A stretch of DNA of 64,000 nucleotides from the NCBI GenBank assembly GCA_933228675.1, contig OW121743.1:86514319-86578318 (forward strand), read 5' to 3'. How positions within the stretch are numbered: position 1 is the stretch's first letter; every line of letters starts with the position of its first letter. The stretch comes from Stomorhina lunata (Eukaryota; Arthropoda; Insecta; Diptera; Rhiniidae). The notes under the pieces were generated by a model. That model saw only the letters and a program-made list of their open reading frames with translations, searched no databases and had not been told where the DNA came from. A program made the translations under genes and the position numbers. Below, one piece after another: positions 24,411-36,187 of this stretch.

Positions 24411-27400
24411 CATACTCATACTCTACTCATACTCTACTCAAACTTTCCTCATACTCTACTCATACTCTACACATACTCTACTCATACTCTACTCATACTC
24501 TACTCATACTCTACTCATACTCTACTCATACTCTACTCATACTCTACTCATACTCTACTCATACTCTACTCATACTCTACTCATACTCTACTCATACTCT
24601 ACTCATACTCTACTCATACTCTACTCATACTCTACTCATACTCTACTCATACTCTACTCATACTCTACTCATACTCTACTCATACTCTACTCATACTCTA
24701 CTCATACTCTACTCATACTCTACTCATACTCTACTCATACTCTACTCATACTCTACTCATACTCTACTCATACTCTACTCATACTCTACTCATACTCTAC
24801 TCATACTCTACTCATACTCTACTCATACTCTACTCATACTCTACTCATACTCTACTCATACTCTACTCATACTCTACTCATACTCTACTCATACTCTACT
24901 CATACTCTACTCATACTCTACTCATACTCTACTCATACTCTACTCATACTCTACTCATACTCTACTCATACTCTACTCATACTCTACTCATACTCTACTC
25001 ATACTCTACTCATACTCTACTCATACTCTACTCATACTCTACTCATACTCTACTCATACTCTACTCATACTCTACTCATACTCTACTCATACTCTACTCA
25101 TACTCTACTCATACTCTACTCATACTCTACTCATACTCTACTCATACTCTACTCATACTCTACTCATACTCTACTCATACTCTACTCATACTCTACTCAT
25201 ACTCTACTCATACTCTACTCATACTCTACTCATACTCTACTCATACTCTACTCATACTCTACTCATACTCTACTCATACTCTAATCATACTCTACTCATA
25301 CTCTACTCATACTCTACTCATACTCTACTCATACTCTACTCATACTCTACTCATACTCTACTCATACTCTACTCATACTCTACTCATACTCTACTCATAC
25401 TCTACTCATACTCTACTCATACTCTACTCATACTCTACTCATACTCTACTCATACTCTACTCATACTCTACTCATACTCTACTCATACTCTACTCATACT
25501 CTACTCATACTCTACTCATACTCTACTCATACTCTACTCATACTCTACTCATACTCTACTCATACTCTACTCATACTCTACTCATACTCTACTCATACTC
25601 TACTCATACTCTACTCATACTCTACTCATACTCTACTCATACTGTACTCATACTGTACTCATACTCTACTCATACTCTACTCATACTCTACTCATACTCT
25701 ACTCATACTCTACTCATACTCTACTCATACTCTACTCATACTCTACTCATACTCTACTCATACTCTACTCATACTCTACTCATACCCTACTCATACTCTA
25801 CTCATACTCTACTCATACTCTACTCATACTCTACTCATACTCTACTCATACTCTACTCATACTCTACTCATACTCTACTCATACTCTACTCATACTCTAC
25901 TCATACTCTACTCATACTCTACTCATACTCTACTCATACTCTACTCATACTCTACTCATGCTCTACTCATACTCTACTCATACTCTACTCATACTCTACT
26001 CATACTCTACTCATACTCTACTCATACTCTACTCATACTCTACTCATACTCTAATCATACTCTACTCATACTCTACTCATACTCTACTCATACTCTACTC
26101 ATACTCTACTCATACTCTACTCATACTCTACTCATACTCTACTCATACTCTACTCATACTCTACTCATACTCTACTCATACTCTATTCATACTCTGCTCA
26201 TACTCTACTCATACTTTACTCATACTCTACTCATACTCTACTCATACTCTACTCATACTCTACTCATACTCTACTCATACTCTACTCATACTCTACTCAT
26301 ACTCTACTCATACTCTACTTATACTCTACTCATACACTTCTCATACTCTACTCATACTCTACTCATACTCTACTCATACTCTACTCATACTCTACTCATA
26401 CTCTACTCATACTCTACTCATACTCTACTCATACTCTACTCATACTCTACTCATACTCTACTCATACTCTACTCATACTCTACTCATACTCTACTCATAC
26501 TCTACTCATACTCTACTCATACTCTACTCATACTCTACTCATACTCTACTCATACTCTACTCATACTCTACTCATACTCTACTCATACTCTACTCATACT
26601 CTACTCATACTCTACTCATACTCTACTCATACTCTACTTATACTCTACTCATACTCTACTCATACACTTCTCATACTCTACTCATACTCTACTCATACTC
26701 TACTCATACTCTACTCATACTCTACTCATACTCTACTCATACTCTACTCATACTCTACTCATACTCTACTCATACTCTACTCATACTCTACTCATACTCT
26801 ACTCATACTCTACTCATACTCTACTCATACTCTATTCATACTCTATTCATACTCTACTCATACTCTACTCATATTCTACTCATATTCTACTCATACTCTA
26901 CTCATACTCTACTCATACTCTACTCATACTCTACTCATACTCTACTTATACTCTACTCATACTCTACTCATACACTTCTTATACTCTACTCATACTCTAC
27001 TCATACTCTACTCATACTCTACTCATACTCTACTCATACTCTACTCATACTCTACTCATACTCTACTCATACTCTACTCATACTCTACTCATACTCTACT
27101 CATACTCTACTCATACTCTACTCATACTCTACTCATACTCTACTCATACTCTACTCATACTCTACTCATACTCTACTCATACTCTACTCATACTCTACTC
27201 ATACTCTACTCATACTCTACTCATACTCTACTCATACTCTACTCATACTCTACTCATACTCTACTCATACTCTACTCATACTCTACTCATACTCTACTCA
27301 TACTCTACTCATACTCTACTCATACTCTACTCATACTCTACTCATACTCTACTCATACTCTACTCATACTCTACTCATACTCTACTCATACTCTACTCAT

Positions 27401-30400
27401 ACTCTACTCATACTCTACTCATACTCTACTCATACTCTACTCATACTCTACTCATACTCTACTCATACTCTACTCATACTCTACTCATACTCTACTCATA
27501 CTCTACTCATACTCTACTCATACTCTACTCATACTCTACTCATACTCTACTCATACTCTACTCATACTCTACTCATACTCTACTCATACTCTACTCATAC
27601 TCTACTCATACTCTACTCATACTCTACTCATACTCTACTCATACTCTACTCATACTCTACTCATACTCTACTCATACTCTACTCATACTCTACTCATACT
27701 CTACTCATACTCTACTCATACTCTACTCATACTCTACTCATACTCTACTCATACTCTACTCATACTCTACTCATACTCTACTCATACTCTACTCATACTC
27801 TACTCATACTCTACTCATACTCTACTCATACTCTACTCATACTCTACTCATACTCTACTCATACTCTACTCATACTCTAATCATACTCTACTCATACTCT
27901 ACTCATACTCTACTCATACTCTACTCATACTCTACTCATACTCTACTCATACTCTACTCATACTCTACTCATACTCTACTCATACTCTACTCATACTCTA
28001 CTCATACTCTACTCATACTCTACTCATACTCTACTCATACTCTACTCATACTCTACTCATACTCTACTCATACTCTACTCATACTCTACTCATACTCTAC
28101 TCATACTCTACTCATACTCTACTCATACTCTACTCATACTCTACTCATACTCTACTCATACTCTACTCATACTCTACTCATACTCTACTCATACTCTACT
28201 CATACTCTACTCATACTCTACTCATACTCTACTCATACTCTACTCATACTCTACTCATACTGTACTCATACTGTACTCATACTCTACTCATACTCTACTC
28301 ATACTCTACTCATACTCTACTCATACTCTACTCATACTCTACTCATACTCTACTCATACTCTACTCATACTCTACTCATACTCTACTCATACTCTACTCA
28401 TACCCTACTCATACTCTACTCATACTCTACTCATACTCTACTCATACTCTACTCATACTCTACTCATACTCTACTCATACTCTACTCATACTCTACTCAT
28501 ACTCTACTCATACTCTACTCATACTCTACTCATACTCTACTCATACTCTACTCATACTCTACTCATGCTCTACTCATACTCTACTCATACTCTACTCATA
28601 CTCTACTCATACTCTACTCATACTCTACTCATACTCTACTCATACTCTACTCATACTCTAATCATACTCTACTCATACTCTACTCATACTCTACTCATAC
28701 TCTACTCATACTCTACTCATACTCTACTCATACTCTACTCATACTCTACTCATACTCTACTCATACTCTACTCATACTCTACTCATACTCTATTCATACT
28801 CTGCTCATACTCTACTCATACTTTACTCATACTCTACTCATACTCTACTCATACTCTACTCATACTCTACTCATACTCTACTCATACTCTACTCATACTC
28901 TACTCATACTCTACTCATACTCTACTTATACTCTACTCATACACTTCTCATACTCTACTCATACTCTACTCATACTCTACTCATACTCTACTCATACTCT
29001 ACTCATACTCTACTCATACTCTACTCATACTCTACTCATACTCTACTCATACTCTACTCATACTCTACTCATACTCTACTCATACTCTACTCATACTCTA
29101 CTCATACTCTACTCATACTCTACTCATACTCTACTCATACTCTACTCATACTCTACTCATACTCTACTCATACTCTACTCATACTCTACTCATACTCTAC
29201 TCATACTCTACTCATACTCTACTCATACTCTACTCATACTCTACTCATACTCTACTCATACTCTACTCATACTCTACTCATACTCTACTCATACTCTACT
29301 TATACTCTACTCATACTCTACTCATACACTTCTCATACTCTACTCATACTCTACTCATACTCTACTCATACTCTACTCATACTCTACTCATACTCTACTC
29401 ATACTCTACTCATACTCTACTCATACTCTACTCATACTCTACTCATACTCTACTCATACTCTACTCATACTCTACTCATACTCTACTCATACTCTACTCA
29501 TACTCTATTCATACTCTATTCATACTCTACTCATACTCTACTCATATTCTACTCATATTCTACTCATACTCTACTCATACTCTACTCATACTCTACTCAT
29601 ACTCTACTCATACTCTACTTATACTCTACTCATACTCTACTCATACACTTCTTATACTCTACTCATACTCTACTCATACTCTACTCATACTCTACTCATA
29701 CTCTACTCATACTCTACTCATACTCTACTCATACTCTACTCATACTCTACTCATACTCTACTCATACTCTACTCATACTCTACTCATACTCTACTCATAC
29801 TCTACTCATACTCTACTCATACTCTACTCATACTCTACTCATACTCTACTCATACTCTACTCATACTCTACTCATACTCTACTCATACTCTACTCATACT
29901 CTACTCATACTCTACTCATACTCTATTCATACTCTATTCATACTCTGCTCATACTCTACTCATACTCTACTCATACTCTACTCATACTCTACTCATACTC
30001 TACTCATACTCTACTCATACTCTACTCATACTCTACTCATACTCTACTCATACTCTACTCATACTCTACTCATACTCTACTCATACTCTACTCATACTCT
30101 ACTCATACTCTACTCATACTCTACTCATACTCTACTCATACTCTACTCATACTCTACTCATACTCTACTCATACTCTACTCATACTCTACTCATACTCTA
30201 CTCATACTCTACTCATACTCTACTCATACTCTACTCATACTCTACTCATACTCTACTCATACTCTACTCATACTCTACTTATACTCTACTCATACTCTAC
30301 TCATACACTTCTCATACTCTACTCATACTCTACTCATACTCTACTCATACTCTACTCATACTCTACTCATACTCTACTCATACTCTACTCATACTCTACT

Positions 30401-30749
30401 CATACTCTACTCATACTCTACTCATACTCTACTCATACTCTACTCATACTCTACTCATACTCTACTCATACTCTACTCATACTCTACTCATACTCTACTC
30501 ATACTCTACTCATACTCTACTCATACTCTACTCATACTCTACTCATACTCTACTCATACTCTACTCATACTCTACTCATACTCTTCTCATACTCTACTCA
30601 TACTCTACTCATACTCTACTCATACCCTACTCATACTCTACTCATACTCTACTCATACTCTACTCATACTCTACTCATACTCTACTCATACTCTACTCAT
30701 ACTCTACTCATACTCTACTCATACTCTACTCATATTCTACTCATACTCT
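24411..30749. repeat. 11-bp satellite (ACTCATACTCT)n, copy A
   Basis: About 575 copies of an 11-bp unit with composition A3 C4 T4 and almost no G on the plus strand. Variant units (AATCATAC, GTACTC, CCCTACTC, ATGCTC, TTATACTC, ACACTTCTC) form an ordered series at about 25283-27000 that recurs about 2.6 kb later, at 27880-29660. The array runs into the assembly gap. Because the unit lacks stops in all three plus frames, it yields open frames of 640 and 799 codons (25958-27880, 28565-30964) that merely repeat an 11-residue pattern; these are not genes. Confidence 0.97.
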
Positions 30750-30949
30750 NNNNNNNNNNNNNNNNNNNNNNNNNNNNNNNNNNNNNNNNNNNNNNNNNNN
30801 NNNNNNNNNNNNNNNNNNNNNNNNNNNNNNNNNNNNNNNNNNNNNNNNNNNNNNNNNNNNNNNNNNNNNNNNNNNNNNNNNNNNNNNNNNNNNNNNNNNN
30901 NNNNNNNNNNNNNNNNNNNNNNNNNNNNNNNNNNNNNNNNNNNNNNNNN
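30750..30949. other. assembly gap of exactly 200 N
   Basis: A run of 200 N separates the 11-bp array of copy A from the 31-bp satellite of copy B. A round number is typical of a scaffold gap of arbitrary size, so the true distance and even the adjacency are unknown. Confidence 0.98.
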
Positions 30950-31960
30950 AAAAATTTCCTATAAAAATTATATTTTTTAAAAATTTCCTATAAAAATTAA
31001 ATTTTTAAAAAATTTTCTATAAAATGTAAATTTTTGAAAAATTTCCTACAAACAGTAAATTTTTGAAAAATTTTCTATAAAAATAGGAATCTTTTTTTAA
31101 ATTCTTATAAAAATATAAAATTGTTGAAAAATTTCCTTTAAAAATAGGATTTTTTTTTTAAATTTTATATTAAAATAGAAAATTTTTGAAAAATTTCTTA
31201 TAGAAATATGAAATTTATGAAAAATTTCTTATAAAAATAGGAAATTTTTGAAAAATTTCCTATAAAAATAGGAATTTTTTTAAAAAATTTTATATATAAA
31301 TAGGAAATTCTTGAAAATTTTCTTATCAAAATATGAAATTTTTGAAAAATTTCTTATAAAAATAGGAAATTTTTGAAAAATTTCTTATAAAAATAGGAAA
31401 TTTTTGAAAAATTTCCTATAAAAATAAGAAATTTTTGAAAAATTTCCTATAAAAGTAAGAAATTTTTTAAAAATTTCCTATAAAAATTAGAAGTTTTTGA
31501 AAAATTTCCTATAAAAATAAGAAATTTTTGAAAACTTTTCTATAAAAATAGGAAATTTTTGAAAAGTTTCCTATAAAAATAAGAAATTTTTGAAAAATTT
31601 CCTATAAAAATAGAAAATTTTTGAAAAGTTTCCTATAAAAATAAGAAATTTTTGAAAAATTTTCTATAAAAAAATAGAAGTTTTTGAAAAAATTGCCATA
31701 AAAATAAGAAAATTTTGAAAAAATTCCTTTAAAAATTAGATATTTTTAAAAAATTTCCAATAAAATTAATTTAAAAATTTCCTTAAAAAATAAAAAAATT
31801 GTAAAATTTCCGGTAAAAATAAGAAAGTTTTGAAAAATTTCCTATTAAATTTAAAGTTGTTGAAAGTTTTCTATAAAAATAAGAGTTTGTTGAAAAAATT
31901 GTATAAATATTTGCAATATTTATACAATTATTTTGATAAATTTCCTATTAAAATATAAAA
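30950..31960. repeat. 31-bp quasi-palindromic satellite, start of copy B
   Basis: Aligns with about 12290-13315 of copy A, including the same odd units (AAACAGTAAA linker, the TTATAGAAATATGAAATTTATG unit and the ATTAATTTAAA decay at the end). Central-G orientation throughout. Confidence 0.93.
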
Positions 31961-32985
31961 TTTTTTGGATTTGATTTAAAATTGTTTTTTTAGAATCAAA
32001 AGTAATAAGAAACCTGATTTCTTGGAATTATAATAACATGAAAAGAAAGTTTTATAAAATATTCAATTTTCTTGATTTAAGAAATTTGTATTAATATTTT
32101 TTAGAAATTAGTGACGGCTCGTCACTTCTTAAAATTTGAAATAAACAACTAAGTTTTTGTTTAAATTTTAGGAAGACTTAGCTAGTCTTTTTTTTTAATT
32201 TAGTATTTGTTTTTTATATTAGAGAATTAGTTATTAAAAAAACAATATTGCTTTTATATTTCTGAAACAATAATTTAAGCGCTTTAAATTTGTTACTCAT
32301 GTATAATTTCTGTTCAAATGTTTACTCAAAAGAAAATTTAAATGAAAAAGAAAACTTTATCCGTAGCAACTTATCGTCATGTACAAAGAAAATAAAATTA
32401 TAAAGAACTTTGTATTGTCTCTATGCTATTGTCTGTTTCATGTAAAATTTTGCAGTTGGAAAAAACATTTTTCATTCAACTTTATTTATACTTTGTACCA
32501 CACGGCGTATGAATATTGATTCAGTTTCTTTTGCGTTTTATGTTAATCATACGCACGATATAGTCGTTTTTATAAATATTGATTCTTTGCTGCAATAGAC
32601 GTATAACTTATACATACATACATATATGAATGTATAATTTGAAAATAGGCGGGTCAGTAAGTTCATGACTTTTATAATTTCCAGCCTCTTAACCCTAGAG
32701 GGCTAACATATGAAACAACCGCGAAAAATTGTTGTTACTACAACCCCCAAAAAGGTATTAAGCGATAGTTATAAAAGTAAATTTTACAAATGTAAGCAAA
32801 AACATGAAGGGAAAAAAACTTTTTTAATTATATAGTAAAACTGCAACAAAAAAATGTGCGAAACTTTTAATTTAATTTTTGTGCATAAAAAAGTGCTAAT
32901 TATAAATAAAACTCTGTAATGCAAACAGACATTTTTCACATTCGCATGCGAAATGCGCTCTCCCATGAAATGCAATTATTTTTAT
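31961..32985. other. spacer 1 of copy B, left part
   Basis: Counterpart of 13357-14388. No gene. A 63-codon minus-strand frame (32784-32975) is identical to the one in copy A simply because the DNA is nearly identical; it is AT-driven and has no recognised domain. Confidence 0.6.
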
Positions 32986-32989
32986 TTAA

Positions 32990-33005
32990 CCCTTTCGGTG
33001 ATTCT
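32990..33005. repeat. piggyBac left terminal inverted repeat
   Basis: CCCTTTCGGTGATTCT; matches the complement of 35655-35670 at 14 of 16 positions. Confidence 0.9.
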
Positions 33006-33021
33006 ATGCCATATGGCATAG
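33004..33021. promoter_or_regulatory. 18-bp palindrome, copy 1 (left end)
   Basis: CTATGCCATATGGCATAG, a perfect dyad with CATATG at its centre, lies 14 bp inside the left end. Its position is that of the internal repeat next to the terminal repeat in classical piggyBac, so transposase binding is plausible. Confidence 0.75.
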
Positions 33022-33358
33022 CCACTTTTTGAAGCCCATTTTAGGTCATAATGCGTGTGGGTACACTTTTTTCTTAATTTTGTATTTTTCTTTGAAGTGT
33101 TATCTATAAATAAATTTAAAAAAAAAATTGATTGATGGACCCTACACATTGTTATGTTTCAGAGAGCAAGCGTTCCTCGTGAGATTCACAATTTGCAAAA
33201 AAAGAACATGTTATACTTTTATATATTTTTTTAAATAAAATTGTTAATTTGTTAGATTTTTTAATTAATTTAGTAGATAAACATTGCCCTAGTAATTTAG
33301 GAAAAAATTAGATCCGAAATATAGTTCAATAGAGCTGTCAGATTTTTTTTATTTCATA
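33022..33358. other. piggyBac 5' non-coding region
   Basis: AT-rich leader between the left-end palindrome and the promoter-proximal palindrome. It probably contains the transposase promoter. No clear TATA or initiator could be singled out in this composition. Confidence 0.5.
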
Positions 33359-33376
33359 CTATGCCATATGGCATAG
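33359..33376. promoter_or_regulatory. 18-bp palindrome, copy 2 (upstream of transposase)
   Basis: Identical CTATGCCATATGGCATAG, ending 63 bp before the start codon, in the promoter or 5' leader. If transposase binds the end copies, this copy could let it control its own expression; that role is inference. Confidence 0.7.
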
Positions 33377-33439
33377 ATTTTTCCCAAAGGAAATTTTTTA
33401 CTTTGTTGTATAAGTTCGTAGTGACTAGACGTGTTGACA

Positions 33440-35245
33440 ATGCCTAATAAACTAAACACCGAAGAAATTGAAAATATTTTAATTAATTTTGATAACTCAG
33501 ATATATCTGATTTTGATGATGAGGAAGAAGAAGAAAATAGTGTTTTGGAGTCACTATTGCAAACTTTAAATGATAGAAATAACAATGACTTCTTGATCGA
33601 AGAGTTAACTAATCCGGATGGGAATATTGATAAGTTTGAGAAAAATTTGGATGTAGGAGTTGATTTGATGGATTTGGAAGATGCCTCGGATCCACCATTC
33701 CAAAAAGTTATTTCATATAGATGGGCAAAGACGGAATGGAATACTCCAATCTCAGGATTTTCAGAAAGTTATCCAAAGCAAGATGTAAAAACTCCTGTTT
33801 CATATTTTCTAAAGTATTTTCCATATGATTTTATTGACACTATTGTTGAGGCAACAAATCAAGTCTCACTTATGAAGAGTGGAACCGCTGTTAATGTTGA
33901 AAAAGGAGAGATTCTGACATTAATGGGATTGGAAATCATTATTGGAACAATCGGATATCCTCGATTACAAATGTACTGGGCTGGTGCTACTGAAATACCA
34001 GCCTTTCGTAAACACATGACAAAAAAACGGTTTCATATAATACGTACTTCTCTAAAGTTTTGCATAGAGGGGAACTCAACCGACAAACTTTTTAAAGTTC
34101 GTCCACTTATAAATACATTCCTGAAAAAATCTTATGATATTCCAAAAGATGAAAACTGCTGCTGTGATGAAATGATGATTCCATGCAAATCGAAAACTGG
34201 ATTGAAGCAGTATATGCCTAAAAAACCTATTAAATGGGGAATAAAAATATTTTGCCTGTGTAGCTCAAATGGAATTCTTTATGATCTGGAAATATACCAG
34301 GGAAAAAACACAATTGTTGGAGACTCAAACTTAGGTTTTTGTTCGGATATTTTTATTCATTTATGTAAAACTATTCCGGAAAATAAAAACCACAAGATAT
34401 TTTTTGATAACTATTTTACCACTGTAAACTTATTAATATATTTGCGAACAAAGGGAATATGGGCAACAGGCACCATACGAGGAAACAGAATTGGAAAAGC
34501 TCCCCTAAAACAAGAAAAGGATTTAAAAAAGTTAGGAAGAGGTAGCTATGACTATTGCATTGAAAGGAATCAAAACATTTTCGTTTTGAAATGGCTAGAT
34601 GGGGGCTGTGTTCAATTGGCTTCGTCCATTTATGGTGATAAAGACACAAAAGAGGTCACCAGATTTTCTTCTGAGCAAAAGAAAAAGATCGTTGTATCAC
34701 AGCCTAACGTTATCGCTGTGTATAATAAATGTATGGGAGGAGTCGACAAGATGGACTTTTTGCTATCTTTGTATCGAATTTCTATTCGGACAAAAAAGTG
34801 GACCCTTAGAGTTTTCGACCATTTTCTGGACTTAGCAGTATGCAACTCTTGGTTAGAATATCGCAATGATTGCGAAAGTAATAACATAAGAAAAAAAGAT
34901 CAAATGGATTTATTAGCGTTCCGGAATGATGTAGCTGATGGATTGCTGGCATTGGCGACAGTTCAAAGTGTCGCACGAAAAAGAGGAAGACCCAAGCAAT
35001 CGGAGGACTTAGACCTTTCTAGCACTCCATCAACTTCGAAATCAAGACCTTCATATGAAAGGGCACCTTCAGTTTCGATTCGTTTCGATGGTATTCAACA
35101 TTGGCCTGAGTATACACCTGTAAAACGTATATGTAAAGTACCAGGATGCAAAGGATATTCCAGATACTTGTGTGCAAAATGTAACGTTCATCTCTGCATT
35201 CCAAACGGGACCAGAAATTGCTTTAGATTGTACCATGAAAAGTGA
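33440..35245 (+). CDS. piggyBac-family transposase, intact
   Basis: A 601-residue DDE/D transposase that would excise and insert the surrounding element at TTAA sites in the nucleus. The first ATG is at 33440; an upstream in-frame GTG is not a credible fly start. Order: an acidic N-terminus (Asp/Glu run near residues 27-33), then the DDE_Tnp_1_7 core from about residue 100 to 500. Expected catalytic acids are all present: D243 (CDEMM), D323 (FFDNYFT), D436 and D439 (GGVDKMD). A basic KRGRPK stretch near 515 may be a nuclear signal or AT-hook-like contact. The C-terminal cysteine-rich domain has C565, C570, C578, C581, C586, C594 and H599. Length is normal for the family (T. ni piggyBac has 594). 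No stops or frameshifts. Family is certain; the subfamily is not named. Confidence 0.97.
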   Translation: MPNKLNTEEIENILINFDNSDISDFDDEEEEENSVLESLLQTLNDRNNNDFLIEELTNPDGNIDKFEKNLDVGVDLMDLEDASDPPFQKVISYRWAKTEWNTPISGFSESYPKQDVKTPVSYFLKYFPYDFIDTIVEATNQVSLMKSGTAVNVEKGEILTLMGLEIIIGTIGYPRLQMYWAGATEIPAFRKHMTKKRFHIIRTSLKFCIEGNSTDKLFKVRPLINTFLKKSYDIPKDENCCCDEMMIPCKSKTGLKQYMPKKPIKWGIKIFCLCSSNGILYDLEIYQGKNTIVGDSNLGFCSDIFIHLCKTIPENKNHKIFFDNYFTTVNLLIYLRTKGIWATGTIRGNRIGKAPLKQEKDLKKLGRGSYDYCIERNQNIFVLKWLDGGCVQLASSIYGDKDTKEVTRFSSEQKKKIVVSQPNVIAVYNKCMGGVDKMDFLLSLYRISIRTKKWTLRVFDHFLDLAVCNSWLEYRNDCESNNIRKKDQMDLLAFRNDVADGLLALATVQSVARKRGRPKQSEDLDLSSTPSTSKSRPSYERAPSVSIRFDGIQHWPEYTPVKRICKVPGCKGYSRYLCAKCNVHLCIPNGTRNCFRLYHEK

Positions 35246-35246
35246 G

Positions 35247-35306
35247 GTAAGTTATAGATTTATTTCTATATTTGAATTTGTTTTATATTATTTATTTTTT
35301 TTTCAG
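35247..35306 (+). other. likely 60-bp intron in the 3' UTR of the transposase
   Basis: A consensus donor GTAAGT begins one base after the stop codon, and a T-rich tract ending in CAG closes at 35306. The 60-base length is usual for fly introns. Because it lies after the stop it does not change the protein. Being right at the stop, it should not trigger nonsense-mediated decay. Confidence 0.6.
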
Positions 35307-35520
35307 AGAACTATACAGATGCAGACATACTCTTGAACCAGAAATTGACAATGAATTCCTATTTTTTATAGTTTTAGTTACAATGAACTCTTATTTTTTA
35401 TAGTTTTTTGCGTTTGCTTATGTTAAAGTTTAAAAAAAATAATTTAAATCCAATAAAAACCACAATTTTAGAACTGAATTAAAAACTTATATATTTTATT
35501 TTTTTTCCTTTAAATAGATT
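35307..35520 (+). other. transposase 3' UTR with poly(A) signal
   Basis: A 32-bp unit (CAATGAA..., TATTTTTTATAG) is repeated twice at about 35349-35408. AATAAA at 35452-35457, about 210 bp after the stop, is the best poly(A) signal. Confidence 0.6.
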
Positions 35521-35538
35521 CTATGCCATATGGCATAG
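35521..35538. promoter_or_regulatory. 18-bp palindrome, copy 3 (right end)
   Basis: Third identical CTATGCCATATGGCATAG, 132 bp inside the right end. It shares GATT on its 5' side with copy 1. Confidence 0.75.
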
Positions 35539-35654
35539 TGTCCAAAAACCACTTTTGCAAACAAAATGTTAAAAAATTAGTTTTGATTATTCATAAAGAG
35601 GGCTTAAGTATATAAAAAAACTAAAAAATAGATTTTTAAAACCAAAAACAAAAA

Positions 35655-35670
35655 AGAAGCCCCGAAAGGG
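35655..35670. repeat. piggyBac right terminal inverted repeat
   Basis: AGAAGCCCCGAAAGGG, the complement of the left repeat apart from two positions, directly followed by TTAA. Confidence 0.9.
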
Positions 35671-35674
35671 TTAA

Positions 35675-36187
35675 ACAAGTATTTACGCAAATGAGTATAA
35701 ATATTTAATTCATACAATTTGCTGAAGTTTTTTGCTTATTTTTTTATTTATTTTAGTTTAATTTTCATTTATTTACTTTATATAATTCATTGTTGTAAAT
35801 CACAAAGATTGAAAAAGTTTATAAAATATTGATTACAATGAATTGTTGACGAAAATTGTTTAAATATAATGGCAAAAAAAAAGAATATTTACAAGGTTGC
35901 GGGTAAATAGTCAACAGCGTATAGTCATTCCGTTTTCTCATTATTATTATATATTTATTTAATATGTATTTATTACATATAATATAAACGTTAATTAAAT
36001 ATTTTTATGAAATACTGATTCTGTGGTATTTACCATGCTCGTTAAAACATTAAATCTTTTTAATATTTTCCTTTTTTTATTTTGGGAAAATTTATTTTAA
36101 TGATGGCCAAGAAGCTCAATTTAATGCGTATTCATGTTGCTAAATATTTTGTTAATTTATTTGGATCGTTTTTATGTATTTTAGATT
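35675..36187. other. spacer 1 of copy B, right part
   Basis: Counterpart of 14393-14924. It lacks 15 bases that copy A has after 'tatagtcat' (35922-35930). No gene. Confidence 0.6.

Larger units (their letters stand above)
12290..30749. repeat. copy A of an ~18.6-kb duplicated segment
   Basis: The order satellite, spacer, CTATAG satellite, spacer, 11-bp satellite is repeated at 30950-49904. Spacers can be aligned almost base for base, for example 14030-14390 with 32630-32985 and 22690-24410 with 44175-45895, with roughly 1% differences by eye. Copy A has about 36 extra bases at 13316-13356 and 15 extra bases near 14647-14661 relative to copy B. Its right limit runs into the gap. It may be a true duplication or an allelic haplotype. 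Confidence 0.85.
32986..35674 (+). mobile_element. complete piggyBac-family transposon
   Basis: 2681 bp between TTAA duplications (32986-32989 and 35671-35674). Terminal inverted repeats of 16 bp match at 14 positions and begin with CCCTTTCGG. It carries one intact transposase gene, a candidate poly(A) signal, and three copies of an 18-bp palindrome. The flanks join perfectly at the TTAA of the empty copy A site. All parts needed for autonomy seem present, and there are no visible disabling mutations. Confidence 0.97.

Noticed and set aside
24411..30749. Telomeric repeat
   Set aside because: The 11-bp unit is not TTAGG-like, and flies lack TTAGG telomeres; the array is internal with ordinary sequence on both sides in copy B.
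25958..30964. Very long open frames of 640 and 799 codons (and 209 codons at 50752-51381)
   Set aside because: They only translate the stop-free 11-bp satellite into an 11-residue loop, start at a chance ATG variant or a non-ATG codon, and one runs through the N gap. No gene structure.
33349..35204. Several short frames overlapping the transposase
   Set aside because: Shadows in other frames of the piggyBac gene.
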